DNA of 64,000 nt from JBKECY01 sp047975025 (GTDB taxonomy: Bacteria; Bacillota; Clostridia; Lachnospirales; Lachnospiraceae). The position numbers were made by a program, and so were the translations under genes. The stretch's first letter is position 1; every line of letters begins with the position of its first letter. A model generated the notes under the pieces. It was not told where the DNA came from and searched no databases. It saw only the letters and a program-made list of their open reading frames with translations. This document shows, in pieces, positions 1 through 7,435 of the stretch. The stretch spans positions 1 through 64,000 of the forward strand of contig JBKECY010000050.1 in assembly GCA_047975025.1 (NCBI GenBank). The letters run 5' to 3'.

Positions 1-1236
1 GCTGCCTATGGTACCCTGCCAACGGCAACTCGGACAGGGTATACATTCAAAGGCTGGTTTACATCAGCAACGGGCGGTACAGAAGTGACCGCTGCGACCG
101 TAGTGAGAACCGCCTCCGCGCCTACACTGTATGCACAGTGGACAGCGAACACATACAACGTGACCTTTAACGGAACAGGCGGTACCCTAAGTGCTGCAAC
201 GAAGGAAGTGACGTTTGCCACAGCGTATGGCTCCCTGCCGACAGCAACTCGGACAGGCTATGCATTTGATGGCTGGTTCACAGCGGCAACGGGAGGCACC
301 AAAGTGACAGCGGCTACGCTTGTCAGTACGGCATCCGCACATACCTTGTATGCACAGTGGAGTGCCAGACAATACACAGTAACGTATCGTGCGAACGGGG
401 GCAAGGGGACAGCACCCACAGGGGAGAAAGCCACCTACAGTACGAGCTATACACCGAAAGCGAATCCGTTCAGCAGGACAGACTATATCTTCACAGGCTG
501 GAATACGAAAGCGGACGGAAGCGGCACAGCCTATACGGCTGGCAAGGCCTTTACCTGGAAGCACACAAGCGGCATAACATTGTATGCGCAGTGGAAAACC
601 AAAGGCTACACAGTGACCTTTGATGCCGGCAGCGGCAAGATCGGTACGGCACAGAAGGTGACAAAAAAGGAAATCAACGGAACGAAGTATGTACTGCCCG
701 CAGCACCGGTACGCAAAGCCTATACTTTCATGGGCTGGTACACCAAGACGGCCGGAGGGACACAGATTACCAAGAACACGACAGTGAAGCTTACGAAAGC
801 GCAGACCTTGTATGCCCGGTGGAAAGTGAAGATGACAGCGGTATACTGCCTGTACAATCCGAACAGCGGAGAGCACTTCTTTACCATTGTCCCGGAAGAG
901 CGTGAGCGTATCATCGCAGCAGGGTGGAAGAATGAAGGAGTTGCATGGATGGCAGCGCTGGACGGAACACCGGTCTTCCGGTTGTACAACCAAACAAGCG
1001 GAGAGCATCTCTATGTGATGGATACAAGGGAAAAAGAGCGTCTGGCTGCCATCGGCTGGAAGTATGAGGGCATTGGGTTCTACTCAAACCCGGATCAGGA
1101 CAAGCCGATTTTCCGGCTGTATAATCCGAATGCACCGGAGGTGGCACAGCATCATTATACGGTCAACCCGCAAGAAAGGGATCATCTGGTACAAGCAGGC
1201 TGGAAATATGAGGGGCTGGGCTGGTATCGGGCATGA
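1..1236 (+). CDS. Surface protein with InlB-type B repeats and C-terminal DUF5648-like repeats (5' end missing)
   Basis: The open frame runs in from the left edge, so the N-terminus and any signal peptide are outside the window. About 275 residues are tandem repeats of 70-78 residues, each ending in an LYAQW or LYARW motif and containing a GW(F/Y/N)T core. This is the pattern of InlB B-repeats (Listeria-Bacteroides repeats), which form small extended beta domains in cell-surface proteins. The last ~135 residues are three copies of a repeat with the cores YNPNSGEHFF, YNQTSGEHLY and YNPNAPEVAQHHY, each followed by a GWK.EG motif, as in the DUF5648 family often found at the C-terminus of secreted Firmicutes proteins. 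No LPXTG anchor is present. A surface adhesin or binding role is inferred. The gene ends before a hairpin and appears unrelated to the genes that follow. Confidence 0.8.
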   Translation, partial: AAYGTLPTATRTGYTFKGWFTSATGGTEVTAATVVRTASAPTLYAQWTANTYNVTFNGTGGTLSAATKEVTFATAYGSLPTATRTGYAFDGWFTAATGGTKVTAATLVSTASAHTLYAQWSARQYTVTYRANGGKGTAPTGEKATYSTSYTPKANPFSRTDYIFTGWNTKADGSGTAYTAGKAFTWKHTSGITLYAQWKTKGYTVTFDAGSGKIGTAQKVTKKEINGTKYVLPAAPVRKAYTFMGWYTKTAGGTQITKNTTVKLTKAQTLYARWKVKMTAVYCLYNPNSGEHFFTIVPEERERIIAAGWKNEGVAWMAALDGTPVFRLYNQTSGEHLYVMDTREKERLAAIGWKYEGIGFYSNPDQDKPIFRLYNPNAPEVAQHHYTVNPQERDHLVQAGWKYEGLGWYRA

Positions 1237-1268
1237 AACCGCAGATGCCATTGAATAAGAGATAAGCG

Positions 1269-1312
1269 ATAGATGTCATAGTTTTCCACTAACCGGGAAC
1301 TATGGCATCTAT
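1269..1312 (+). terminator. Hairpin after the repeat-protein gene
   Basis: A 15-bp stem (1269-1283 with 1298-1312, one G-T pair) encloses a 14-nt loop. It lies 33 bp after the stop codon of the surface protein. The following T-tract is poor, so it may be a weak terminator or an mRNA 3' stabilising structure. Confidence 0.55.
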
Positions 1313-1338
1313 TGTGCTTTCCGGTCGTGTAGAAATGC

Positions 1339-1370
1339 AAGGTGTACAACATCCAAGGTGTACAACATCC
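1339..1370. repeat. Perfect 16-bp tandem duplication
   Basis: The 16-mer aaggtgtacaacatcc occurs twice head to tail, at 1339-1354 and 1355-1370, directly upstream of the CIRCE operator. It could be a replication-slippage product or an extra regulator site; nothing else in the sequence assigns a role. Confidence 0.8.
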
Positions 1371-1379
1371 ATAAAATAA

Positions 1380-1406
1380 TTAGCACTCTACACTTGACAG
1401 TGCTAA
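1380..1406 (+). promoter_or_regulatory. CIRCE operator (HrcA binding site)
   Basis: The sequence is TTAGCACTC, nine bases, then CAGTGCTAA. It matches the CIRCE consensus TTAGCACTC-N9-GAGTGCTAA with a single mismatch at the first base of the right arm. It overlaps the -35 box of the hsp20 promoter, the usual arrangement for repression by HrcA. hrcA itself is not in this window. Confidence 0.93.
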
Positions 1407-1422
1407 TTATATGTGTTATAGT
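1394..1422 (+). promoter_or_regulatory. Sigma-A promoter of hsp20
   Basis: TTGACA at 1394-1399 and TATAGT at 1417-1422 are separated by 17 bp. The -35 box lies inside the CIRCE element, so HrcA binding would block RNA polymerase. Confidence 0.88.
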
Positions 1423-1467
1423 ACATATATAGCAAAAATAAGAGAATGAATAAAGGAGGAATGACTT

Positions 1468-1920
1468 ATGATGCTACCACGTGTATTTGGAGAAAATTTA
1501 TTTGATGACTGGTTTGATTTTCCCTTTGATAAGGAGTTCTTTTCAAAAGCCGGAGCACTTGCAGGCAGACCTGAAAAAAATTTGATGAAGGCAGATGTAA
1601 AGGAAGGCAAGGATGCTTTTGAGCTTGCAATTGATTTGCCGGGCTTTTCCAAAGAGCAGATTAAGGCCGATCTGAATAATGGGTATCTGACAATCAGCGC
1701 TTCAAGGTTTTCTGAGAATGATAAGAAAGATGAAGAAGGAAATTATGTACGACGAGAACGCTATTCCGGAAGCTGCAGCAGGAGTTTCTATGTAGGAAGT
1801 CAGGTGACGGAAGAAGATATCAAGGGTAAGTATGAGAATGGTATTCTGAATCTGGAGATCAAAACAGTCGACCCGAAAAAGAAAGTAGAAGAGAAGAAGT
1901 ATATTGCCATTGAAGGATAA
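1468..1920 (+). CDS. Hsp20/alpha-crystallin small heat-shock protein
   Basis: This 150-residue protein is an ATP-independent holdase that binds unfolding proteins in the cytoplasm. It has a short N-terminal region, an alpha-crystallin domain from about residue 40 (FELAIDLPGF) to 140, and the family motif ending the domain (YENGILNLEI). The C-terminal tail is short, acidic and basic, without a clear IxI motif. The start is fixed by AAAGGAGGA at 1452-1460. Control by HrcA is predicted from the CIRCE element overlapping its promoter; this is unusual compared with the groESL and dnaK operons but known for hsp20 genes in some Clostridia. The gene is monocistronic, followed by a strong terminator. 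Confidence 0.95.
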   Translation: MMLPRVFGENLFDDWFDFPFDKEFFSKAGALAGRPEKNLMKADVKEGKDAFELAIDLPGFSKEQIKADLNNGYLTISASRFSENDKKDEEGNYVRRERYSGSCSRSFYVGSQVTEEDIKGKYENGILNLEIKTVDPKKKVEEKKYIAIEG

Positions 1921-1929
1921 TCCTGCAGG

Positions 1930-1957
1930 AAAAAGAGATCGCGAGATCTCTTTTTTT
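1930..1957 (+). terminator. Rho-independent terminator of hsp20
   Basis: A perfect GAGATC-containing stem, AGAGATC with GATCTCT around a GCGA loop, is followed by a run of seven T, 10 bp after the hsp20 stop codon. Confidence 0.92.
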
Positions 1958-1971
1958 ATGCATAAAATCAG

Positions 1972-1999
1972 TTGTCAAATTCCACCCATATGATATACT
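1972..1999 (+). promoter_or_regulatory. Promoter of the transaldolase-like gene
   Basis: TTGTCA at 1972-1977 and TATACT at 1994-1999 with a 16-bp spacer lie 36 bp upstream of the start codon. Confidence 0.7.
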
Positions 2000-2035
2000 T
2001 GTCATATACTGAAAAGCACAATAAAGGAGGTACGT

Positions 2036-2689
2036 ATGCGGTTTTTTATTGATACGGCAAAAGTGGAAGATATCCGAAAAGCAAATGAAATGGGCATTAT
2101 CTGTGGAGTGACGACAAATCCGTCACTGATCGCAAAGGAAGGTCGGGATTTTGTAGACGTAATTAAAGAAATCGTATCTATTGTGGACGGACCGATCAGC
2201 GGCGAAGTCAAGGCAACAACGACGCAGGCGGAGGATATGATTGCAGAAGGACGCGAAATCGCTAAAATTCACCCGAATATGGTGGTGAAGATTCCGATGA
2301 CAATCGAAGGACTTAAGGCGACAAAAGTTCTCTCAGGCGAAGGCATCAAAACGAATGTAACGTTGATTTTTAATGCCGGTCAGGCGTTGTTGGCAGCCAG
2401 AGCGGGTGCCGCCTATGTATCTCCATTTTTGGGACGCCTGGATGATATCACAGTAAGTGGTGTGGAATTAGTTGAGGAAATAGCCGAGATTTTTAAAGTA
2501 GGCGGTATTTCTACGGAAATTATTGCAGCAAGTGTCCGTAACACAATCCATGTAACGGAATGTGCACTTGCAGGAGCGGATATAGCGACGGTTCCGTATT
2601 CCGTCCTCGTACAGCTGACCAAGCATCCTCTGACAGATATTGGAATTGCCAAATTCCAGGCTGACTACAAAGCAGCCTTTGGTGAGTAA
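2036..2689 (+). CDS. Fructose-6-phosphate aldolase / transaldolase-like protein
   Basis: This 217-residue TIM-barrel aldolase belongs to the short transaldolase subfamily (TalC, MipB, FSA). It starts with MRFFIDTA and has the GVTTNPSL motif and the Schiff-base lysine in VVKIPMT at residue 85, the same position as in E. coli FSA. Members either transfer dihydroxyacetone units in the non-oxidative pentose phosphate pathway or cleave fructose 6-phosphate to dihydroxyacetone and glyceraldehyde 3-phosphate; sequence alone does not separate the two. The length is typical for the family. An AAAGGAGG site precedes the ATG. A cupin gene follows 35 bp later and probably shares the transcript. Confidence 0.93.
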   Translation: MRFFIDTAKVEDIRKANEMGIICGVTTNPSLIAKEGRDFVDVIKEIVSIVDGPISGEVKATTTQAEDMIAEGREIAKIHPNMVVKIPMTIEGLKATKVLSGEGIKTNVTLIFNAGQALLAARAGAAYVSPFLGRLDDITVSGVELVEEIAEIFKVGGISTEIIAASVRNTIHVTECALAGADIATVPYSVLVQLTKHPLTDIGIAKFQADYKAAFGE

Positions 2690-2724
2690 GGTTCGGGGCA
2701 ATTGCGCACAGCAGAAAGGACAAA

Positions 2725-3072
2725 ATGGAAGTGGAAACAGCCAAAGAGTATAAGATGGAAATTGTCGAACAGATGTGCGGCGGTCGCGGGCGTGTGATCA
2801 TCCGGCATCTCCCGGAGCAGGAAGCCCGTTATAACAGATGCGGGCTGTGTGCAGTGATCATAGAACCAGGGTCAAGTCTGGGGTATCATGTGCATCATGG
2901 AGAAAGTGAAATGTACTACATTCTTCAGGGCACCGGGCTCTACGAAGAGCCGGAAGGCAGGCGTACGGTACAAGCTGGTGCGATGACACTGACCTGTAAC
3001 GGACAGGGGCACGCATTGGAAAATGTGGGGAATGAGGATCTGGTTTTCATGGCTCTGATTATAAAGGATTAA
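2725..3072 (+). CDS. Small cupin-domain protein
   Basis: This 115-residue protein is one cupin beta-barrel. Cupin motif 1 reads GYHVHHGESEMYYILQG, with two histidines and a glutamate as likely metal ligands; motif 2 is around residues 85-100 (GQGHALENVG). Many such proteins are sugar or small-molecule isomerases or binding proteins, and the substrate here cannot be told. It lies 35 bp after the transaldolase-like gene. Its TAA stop overlaps the stop codon of the convergent AraC-type gene by two bases (3069-3072). Confidence 0.85.
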   Translation: MEVETAKEYKMEIVEQMCGGRGRVIIRHLPEQEARYNRCGLCAVIIEPGSSLGYHVHHGESEMYYILQGTGLYEEPEGRRTVQAGAMTLTCNGQGHALENVGNEDLVFMALIIKD

Positions 3073-3947
3073 GAAGTCCATAGCTTACGATAAACATGAG
3101 GGGTCACTCCCTCATGTTTTTTGAACAGACGGATAAAGTGACTCACATTTGTGACGCCATTGGCATACGCAATCTCGGAAACTGTCTGTTCTGAATAGCG
3201 CAGCAGTTCTTTGGCATAGTGGATACGGTGCATGATGGCGAATTCGAGGGGTGAAGCCCCCATGTGTTTTTTGAATTCCCGTATCAGGTGGTATTTGCTG
3301 ATATTGGCATGCTCCGCCAGCAGCTCGATGGTCAGTGGTTCTGTAAAATGCGCATCGATATAGCGGGCAGCATCCTTGACATAGGCAGGTACGGGATGGT
3401 GCAGCAAGCCGCCCGAGCCGTCTTGGAGCAGCAGCTCGGTCAGCAGACTGACAAGCAGACTGGAACATATAATTTCAGAATGCTTGTCTTTTTTTTGTGT
3501 TAATTCCAGAATGCGGCGCAGTGTATCCTCCATAAAATCAGGTGCGGGCATGGTACAGACCGGAGAGCCTCTCTGGGCGAACTCCTCATAATAACCGAGT
3601 GCACTGCTGCCATTGAAGTGAACCCAGAGGATATCCCAACCCTCCGCCGAGGTGCATTCGTAGTAGTGAGGAATCTGACAGTTGATATAGAAAGCCTGCT
3701 GTTGTGACAGCGGGTAGGTAGTACCCTGAAACGTCAAAGCCCCGCTGCCTTTTAACGTATAGACAATTAGAAAGCTGTACAGGTTGGCCCGTTCTGTGAA
3801 ATACGGTGGTTCTGTATGAAATGCTCCGACTTCCTGTACATAGAAAAATGTGTTTCTGACAGAGGCAGGCGGTGTTGCCATAAGCCGTATGGAGTCTTCG
3901 GACCAACTGTAAGAAGCCCGCTCCTTGTATTCTCCGGATTGCTGCAT
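3069..3947 (-). CDS. AraC-family transcriptional regulator with cupin sensor domain
   Basis: This protein has 292 residues. The N-terminal ~150 form a cupin-like ligand-binding domain (AraC_binding type). The C-terminal ~100 hold two helix-turn-helix motifs: PLTIELLAEHANISKYHLIR, then SEIAYANGVTNVSHFIRLFKK with the typical end GVTPHVYRK. It is divergent from the sugar isomerase gene at 4083, with a 135-bp shared control region. It is therefore a good candidate to activate that gene in response to a sugar, like RhaR/RhaS or AraC. The inducer is inferred from the neighbourhood only. Confidence 0.9.
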   Translation of the reverse strand: MQQSGEYKERASYSWSEDSIRLMATPPASVRNTFFYVQEVGAFHTEPPYFTERANLYSFLIVYTLKGSGALTFQGTTYPLSQQQAFYINCQIPHYYECTSAEGWDILWVHFNGSSALGYYEEFAQRGSPVCTMPAPDFMEDTLRRILELTQKKDKHSEIICSSLLVSLLTELLLQDGSGGLLHHPVPAYVKDAARYIDAHFTEPLTIELLAEHANISKYHLIREFKKHMGASPLEFAIMHRIHYAKELLRYSEQTVSEIAYANGVTNVSHFIRLFKKHEGVTPHVYRKLWTS

Positions 3948-4021
3948 ACTCTTCTCCTAACATAGCAATAAAGTGCGATTATTGCACAATTTACATGGAT
4001 GTATTTCCCATAGTAGCAGTT

Positions 4022-4027
4022 TATAAT
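4022..4027 (+). promoter_or_regulatory. -10 box of the isomerase gene without a recognisable -35
   Basis: TATAAT lies 55 bp upstream of the isomerase start. No TTGACA-like hexamer lies 15-19 bp further upstream. A promoter lacking a -35 box beside a divergent AraC-family gene suggests activator dependence. The weak inverted repeat GTGC-N7-GCAC at 3973-3987 is a possible operator. Confidence 0.4.
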
Positions 4028-4082
4028 GAGATTGTAAAGACGTAGAAGCGTGAAATAAGCAAGGAGAGAGGCGGTACAAAGT

Positions 4083-5585
4083 ATGAGTAAATTAGAAAAG
4101 CTAAGACAGACTAAGAAAGTAAGAATCGGACTATACAGCGCAGGACTCCAGACCTATTGGGAGCAGTTCGCAGGACTTGAGGACTGCCTGATGGGCTACA
4201 ACCGTTTTATAGAAGAGAAGATGTCCGCATTTGGGGAAGTGTTCAATTTTGGAATGGTAGATACCAAAGAGAAAGGATATGCGGCCGGAGAGTACTTTAA
4301 TGAGCATCATGTAGATCTTGTATTTAGTCATGCGGCAACCTATTATACCAGTGCGTGCCTGCTGCCCATACATCAGGTGAATCAGGCGCCGGTGATTATC
4401 CTGAACCTGCAGCCGGCTGCTGAAATGGCCTATGACAAGACGGGGACGGACCGCTGGCTGGCACAGTGCGTAGCCTGCCCGATTCCGGAAATCGCGAATG
4501 CTTTTAACAGAGCGGGCATTACCTATCGGGCGGTCAACGGACTGCTGGGGCTTGCGAAGACACCTGAGTTTTCCTGGGCTGATGAAGTCACAGCAGAGCG
4601 CCCGGAAGCGATCAAAGCCTGGGCAGAAATTGAGCAGTGGTGTGCGGCGGCCTCCGTCAAGCGGAATCTCTCGGGCGCAAATTTCGGATTCCTCGGCGGA
4701 TATTACAGCGGCATGCTGGATATGTACAGTGATCTGACGATGTTACAGGCGCAGACCGGGATGAACGTTGAAGTGCTTGAAATGTGTGATCTGGAGCATT
4801 ATATGCAGCAAGTCACAGCGGAGGATATACAAAGAAAGCGAATACAGATGGAAGATTTCTTTGAAATCTCGGGAGATTCACCTTCGGACCCGATTGCAAA
4901 GAAACCAACCGAAGAGCAGCTCGTCTGGTCGGCGAAAGTAGCGGCGGCGCAAGAGAGAATGGTTCTGGACAAGAATCTTGACAGTATTTCGTATTACTAC
5001 CATGGAAGAGATAACAATGCGTATGAGCAGCTGCAAAGCGGATTTATCGTAGGACATTCACTGCTGACGGCACAGGGGGTGGCCTGCTCGGGAGAAGGCG
5101 ATATCAAAACAGCACTCGCCATGAAGATTGCGGATATTCTGGACCGGGGCGGAAGCTTCTGCGAGATTGTTGCCGCGGATTTCAACCGTAATACGATGAT
5201 TCTGGGGCATGACGGCCCGTTTCATTTTGCTATTTCCAAAGGCAGACCTATCCTGCGCGGCATGGGAGTCTATCATGGCAAGCGCGGCAGCGGTGTATCC
5301 GTTGAGGCGAAAGTCCGTCCGGGAGCAGTCACAACACTGGGCGTGACACAGACAATAGAAGGCCGGTTAAAGCTGGTCATCAGCGAGGGGGAGGCAATCG
5401 ATGCTCCGATTCTGATGAATGGTAATACCTCGACACATATTCGCTTCGCCAAGAATCCGGCGGAGTATATGGATGCATGGTTCCTAGAAGCACCGACACA
5501 TCATCTGGCACTCTCCGTAGGGAAGAATGCGGACGTATTCTTCAAAGTTGCCCAGATGTTGGGCATAGAGTATGCAGTTGTATAG
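4083..5585 (+). CDS. L-fucose/L-arabinose isomerase family protein (AraA-like)
   Basis: This 500-residue protein has the fold of the FucI/AraA aldose-ketose isomerases. The best landmarks follow E. coli AraA: the GEGD motif with its catalytic glutamate (GEGDIKTALAMKI), a later glutamate and histidine region (FCEIVAADF, GHDGPFHFAI) and the C-terminal THH pair (APTHHLALS) that corresponds to the AraA metal histidine. It would convert a free aldose to a ketose in the cytoplasm with a divalent metal. Overall similarity to AraA is limited. The location beside deoxysugar genes suggests that the true substrate is L-rhamnose or L-fucose rather than arabinose, but that is inference. The start follows GGAGAGAGG at 4062-4070. 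It converges on the sensor kinase gene, with only 17 bp between them. Confidence 0.82.
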   Translation: MSKLEKLRQTKKVRIGLYSAGLQTYWEQFAGLEDCLMGYNRFIEEKMSAFGEVFNFGMVDTKEKGYAAGEYFNEHHVDLVFSHAATYYTSACLLPIHQVNQAPVIILNLQPAAEMAYDKTGTDRWLAQCVACPIPEIANAFNRAGITYRAVNGLLGLAKTPEFSWADEVTAERPEAIKAWAEIEQWCAAASVKRNLSGANFGFLGGYYSGMLDMYSDLTMLQAQTGMNVEVLEMCDLEHYMQQVTAEDIQRKRIQMEDFFEISGDSPSDPIAKKPTEEQLVWSAKVAAAQERMVLDKNLDSISYYYHGRDNNAYEQLQSGFIVGHSLLTAQGVACSGEGDIKTALAMKIADILDRGGSFCEIVAADFNRNTMILGHDGPFHFAISKGRPILRGMGVYHGKRGSGVSVEAKVRPGAVTTLGVTQTIEGRLKLVISEGEAIDAPILMNGNTSTHIRFAKNPAEYMDAWFLEAPTHHLALSVGKNADVFFKVAQMLGIEYAVV

Positions 5586-5602
5586 GTATCCAAGACATAC
5601 GG

Positions 5603-7435
5603 CTACATGTGATCAATAAAAGGAATATGGATATAGACATCCGTACCTTCTCCCAGTCTGCTCTGATAGGTGAGCCCATACTGCGCTCCATAGAGCAGAC
5701 TGAGTCTTTTATGCGTATTGAATACACCGATGCTGCTGCCCGTCTTGCTATGGGCCGTACCGCTTAAAATATTTTCCAGTGTTTCGGCATCCATGCCCAC
5801 ACCATCATCTGAAATCAGAAATACAATATCGCTATCCTCAATCCAGGCAGTCAATACGATACTGCCTTCTTTTTCGTCCCTGGCCAGCAGACCATGCTGG
5901 ATGGCATTTTCGATAATCGGCTGGAAGGTGAGTTTGGGAATCTCACAGTCGTAGACATCTTCGGGGACATCAATGAGGAATTTAATCTGGTTCTTGTAGC
6001 GCATATTTTGCAGACCTACATATAGGGTGACATGTTGTAATTCCATTTCAATGGTATTGTAGGTGCCTTTTTTGCTTAAAGTCAGCTTATAGAACTTGGA
6101 TAAGGACTGGATGGCATGCGTTACTTCTCCGCTTTGGCCGGATTGGGCGAGCCAGTTGATCATATCCAGTGTATTGTACAGAAAATGCGGGTTGATCTGT
6201 GCCTGCAATGCCTGAATCTCTGCATTGCGCAGATTGTCTGCCGCATGGCTTTGTTCGATACGCAGAGCCTCAATTCTGTGAACCATGTAGTTGTACGAAA
6301 GAATCAGCGAACCGATTTCGTCTTTGGGGACGATTTTTTGCTGAATCGGGGACAGTGCACCGAAGCGTACGGAACTCATTTTATCAATGACAAAACTAAT
6401 CCGGTTGGAAATCGAGCGTGACAGGCGGGTGGCGATAAAAAAGGCCAGAACCAGGAACAGCAGGTAGAACAGGACGAACTGGAAGATCAGCCGGTTGCCT
6501 TTTTGCAGGAGCGGGCGCGCAGGCAGGACGGTGACCAGATACCAGTCAGCTTTGGAAACTTTGTACTTTCCGATGTATACCTTATTTCCCAGCACATCCT
6601 TGACATCGAAGATGTTGGGGTTTTGTTCAGCCGCACTTAGGACTTCATAACTGGTATAGTAGGTACCGGAGAGTGAAGCATCTGAGGTGGCGACCATATT
6701 ATCTCTGGAATTGATGATGTAGGATACACTGTCATCAATCGTCATATTCTGGGACAGCGAGTTGTTCAGCGTGGACTGGTCATAAAAAATAGCCATGTAC
6801 AAGGCAGTTTGCTGGGAATCGTCCTGATAGGTAATCTTGCGTATGTATGCCATGTCACCATACGTCTCGCTTTCATAAGGTGAGAGATAGAACGTAGGGC
6901 AGAACAGCTCACTTACGTTAGAGGAATGAAAAATACCGTACCAATAGGTTCCTTTGGCATCGTAGATACTCAGGTAGGGGGAAGTATCCTCTTCCTCTGT
7001 GTCCTCCGCCTCAGCGCGTACCGGCAGGGTGTAGCGTTCATCCACGAACAGACGGATATCTGTAATGAAGTAGGAGTCAATGGAGGATTGCAGGGTCGCA
7101 GAAAAGAGCTGTGCATCCTCCGCATTGAAATCTACGAGGGAAGGCTGCTCGGAGTTCTCCGAAAGCTTCTGTACGAACTGGTCTTCCACAAGCGTGTCCG
7201 CCACATTGGTCAGGCGGCTCAGATTGGCGTTGACTGTTTCGACGGACTGCTGGGACAAGGCCTGTGTGGAGCGCAGCGTATCATTGATAATAATGTCATA
7301 AATCTGACCATAGAGAAAAATAGATATGACAAGTGTAGGAATGGCCAGCAGTATCCAATAGGAGATGATCAGTTTGGAAGATAAGCTGATATTATAAATG
7401 TATGAATTTTTGATTGCCTTAAAAGGATTCTTCAT
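5603..7435 (-). CDS. YesM-type sensor histidine kinase (first system)
   Basis: This is a 610-residue membrane kinase. A first transmembrane helix near residues 20-45 and a second around 315-337 (VLFYLLFLVLAFFIATRL) flank a ~270-residue extracellular sensor. A HAMP linker, the His_kinase domain with INPHFLYNTLD (phospho-acceptor His) and a HATPase domain with ENAIQHGL and DDGVGMD follow. The architecture is that of the YesM/LytS class, which usually senses carbohydrates directly or through a binding protein. Its ATG overlaps the response-regulator stop codon as ATGA (7432-7435), so the two are translationally coupled. Divergent placement from the CUT2 transporter suggests that it controls that transporter. 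Confidence 0.93.
   Translation of the reverse strand: MKNPFKAIKNSYIYNISLSSKLIISYWILLAIPTLVISIFLYGQIYDIIINDTLRSTQALSQQSVETVNANLSRLTNVADTLVEDQFVQKLSENSEQPSLVDFNAEDAQLFSATLQSSIDSYFITDIRLFVDERYTLPVRAEAEDTEEEDTSPYLSIYDAKGTYWYGIFHSSNVSELFCPTFYLSPYESETYGDMAYIRKITYQDDSQQTALYMAIFYDQSTLNNSLSQNMTIDDSVSYIINSRDNMVATSDASLSGTYYTSYEVLSAAEQNPNIFDVKDVLGNKVYIGKYKVSKADWYLVTVLPARPLLQKGNRLIFQFVLFYLLFLVLAFFIATRLSRSISNRISFVIDKMSSVRFGALSPIQQKIVPKDEIGSLILSYNYMVHRIEALRIEQSHAADNLRNAEIQALQAQINPHFLYNTLDMINWLAQSGQSGEVTHAIQSLSKFYKLTLSKKGTYNTIEMELQHVTLYVGLQNMRYKNQIKFLIDVPEDVYDCEIPKLTFQPIIENAIQHGLLARDEKEGSIVLTAWIEDSDIVFLISDDGVGMDAETLENILSGTAHSKTGSSIGVFNTHKRLSLLYGAQYGLTYQSRLGEGTDVYIHIPFIDHM

Noticed and set aside
187..1008. 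A 273-residue open frame on the minus strand inside the repeat protein gene
   Set aside because: The plus frame encodes recognisable repeats throughout; the minus frame has no ribosome site and no family resemblance and arises from the repetitive, biased coding sequence.
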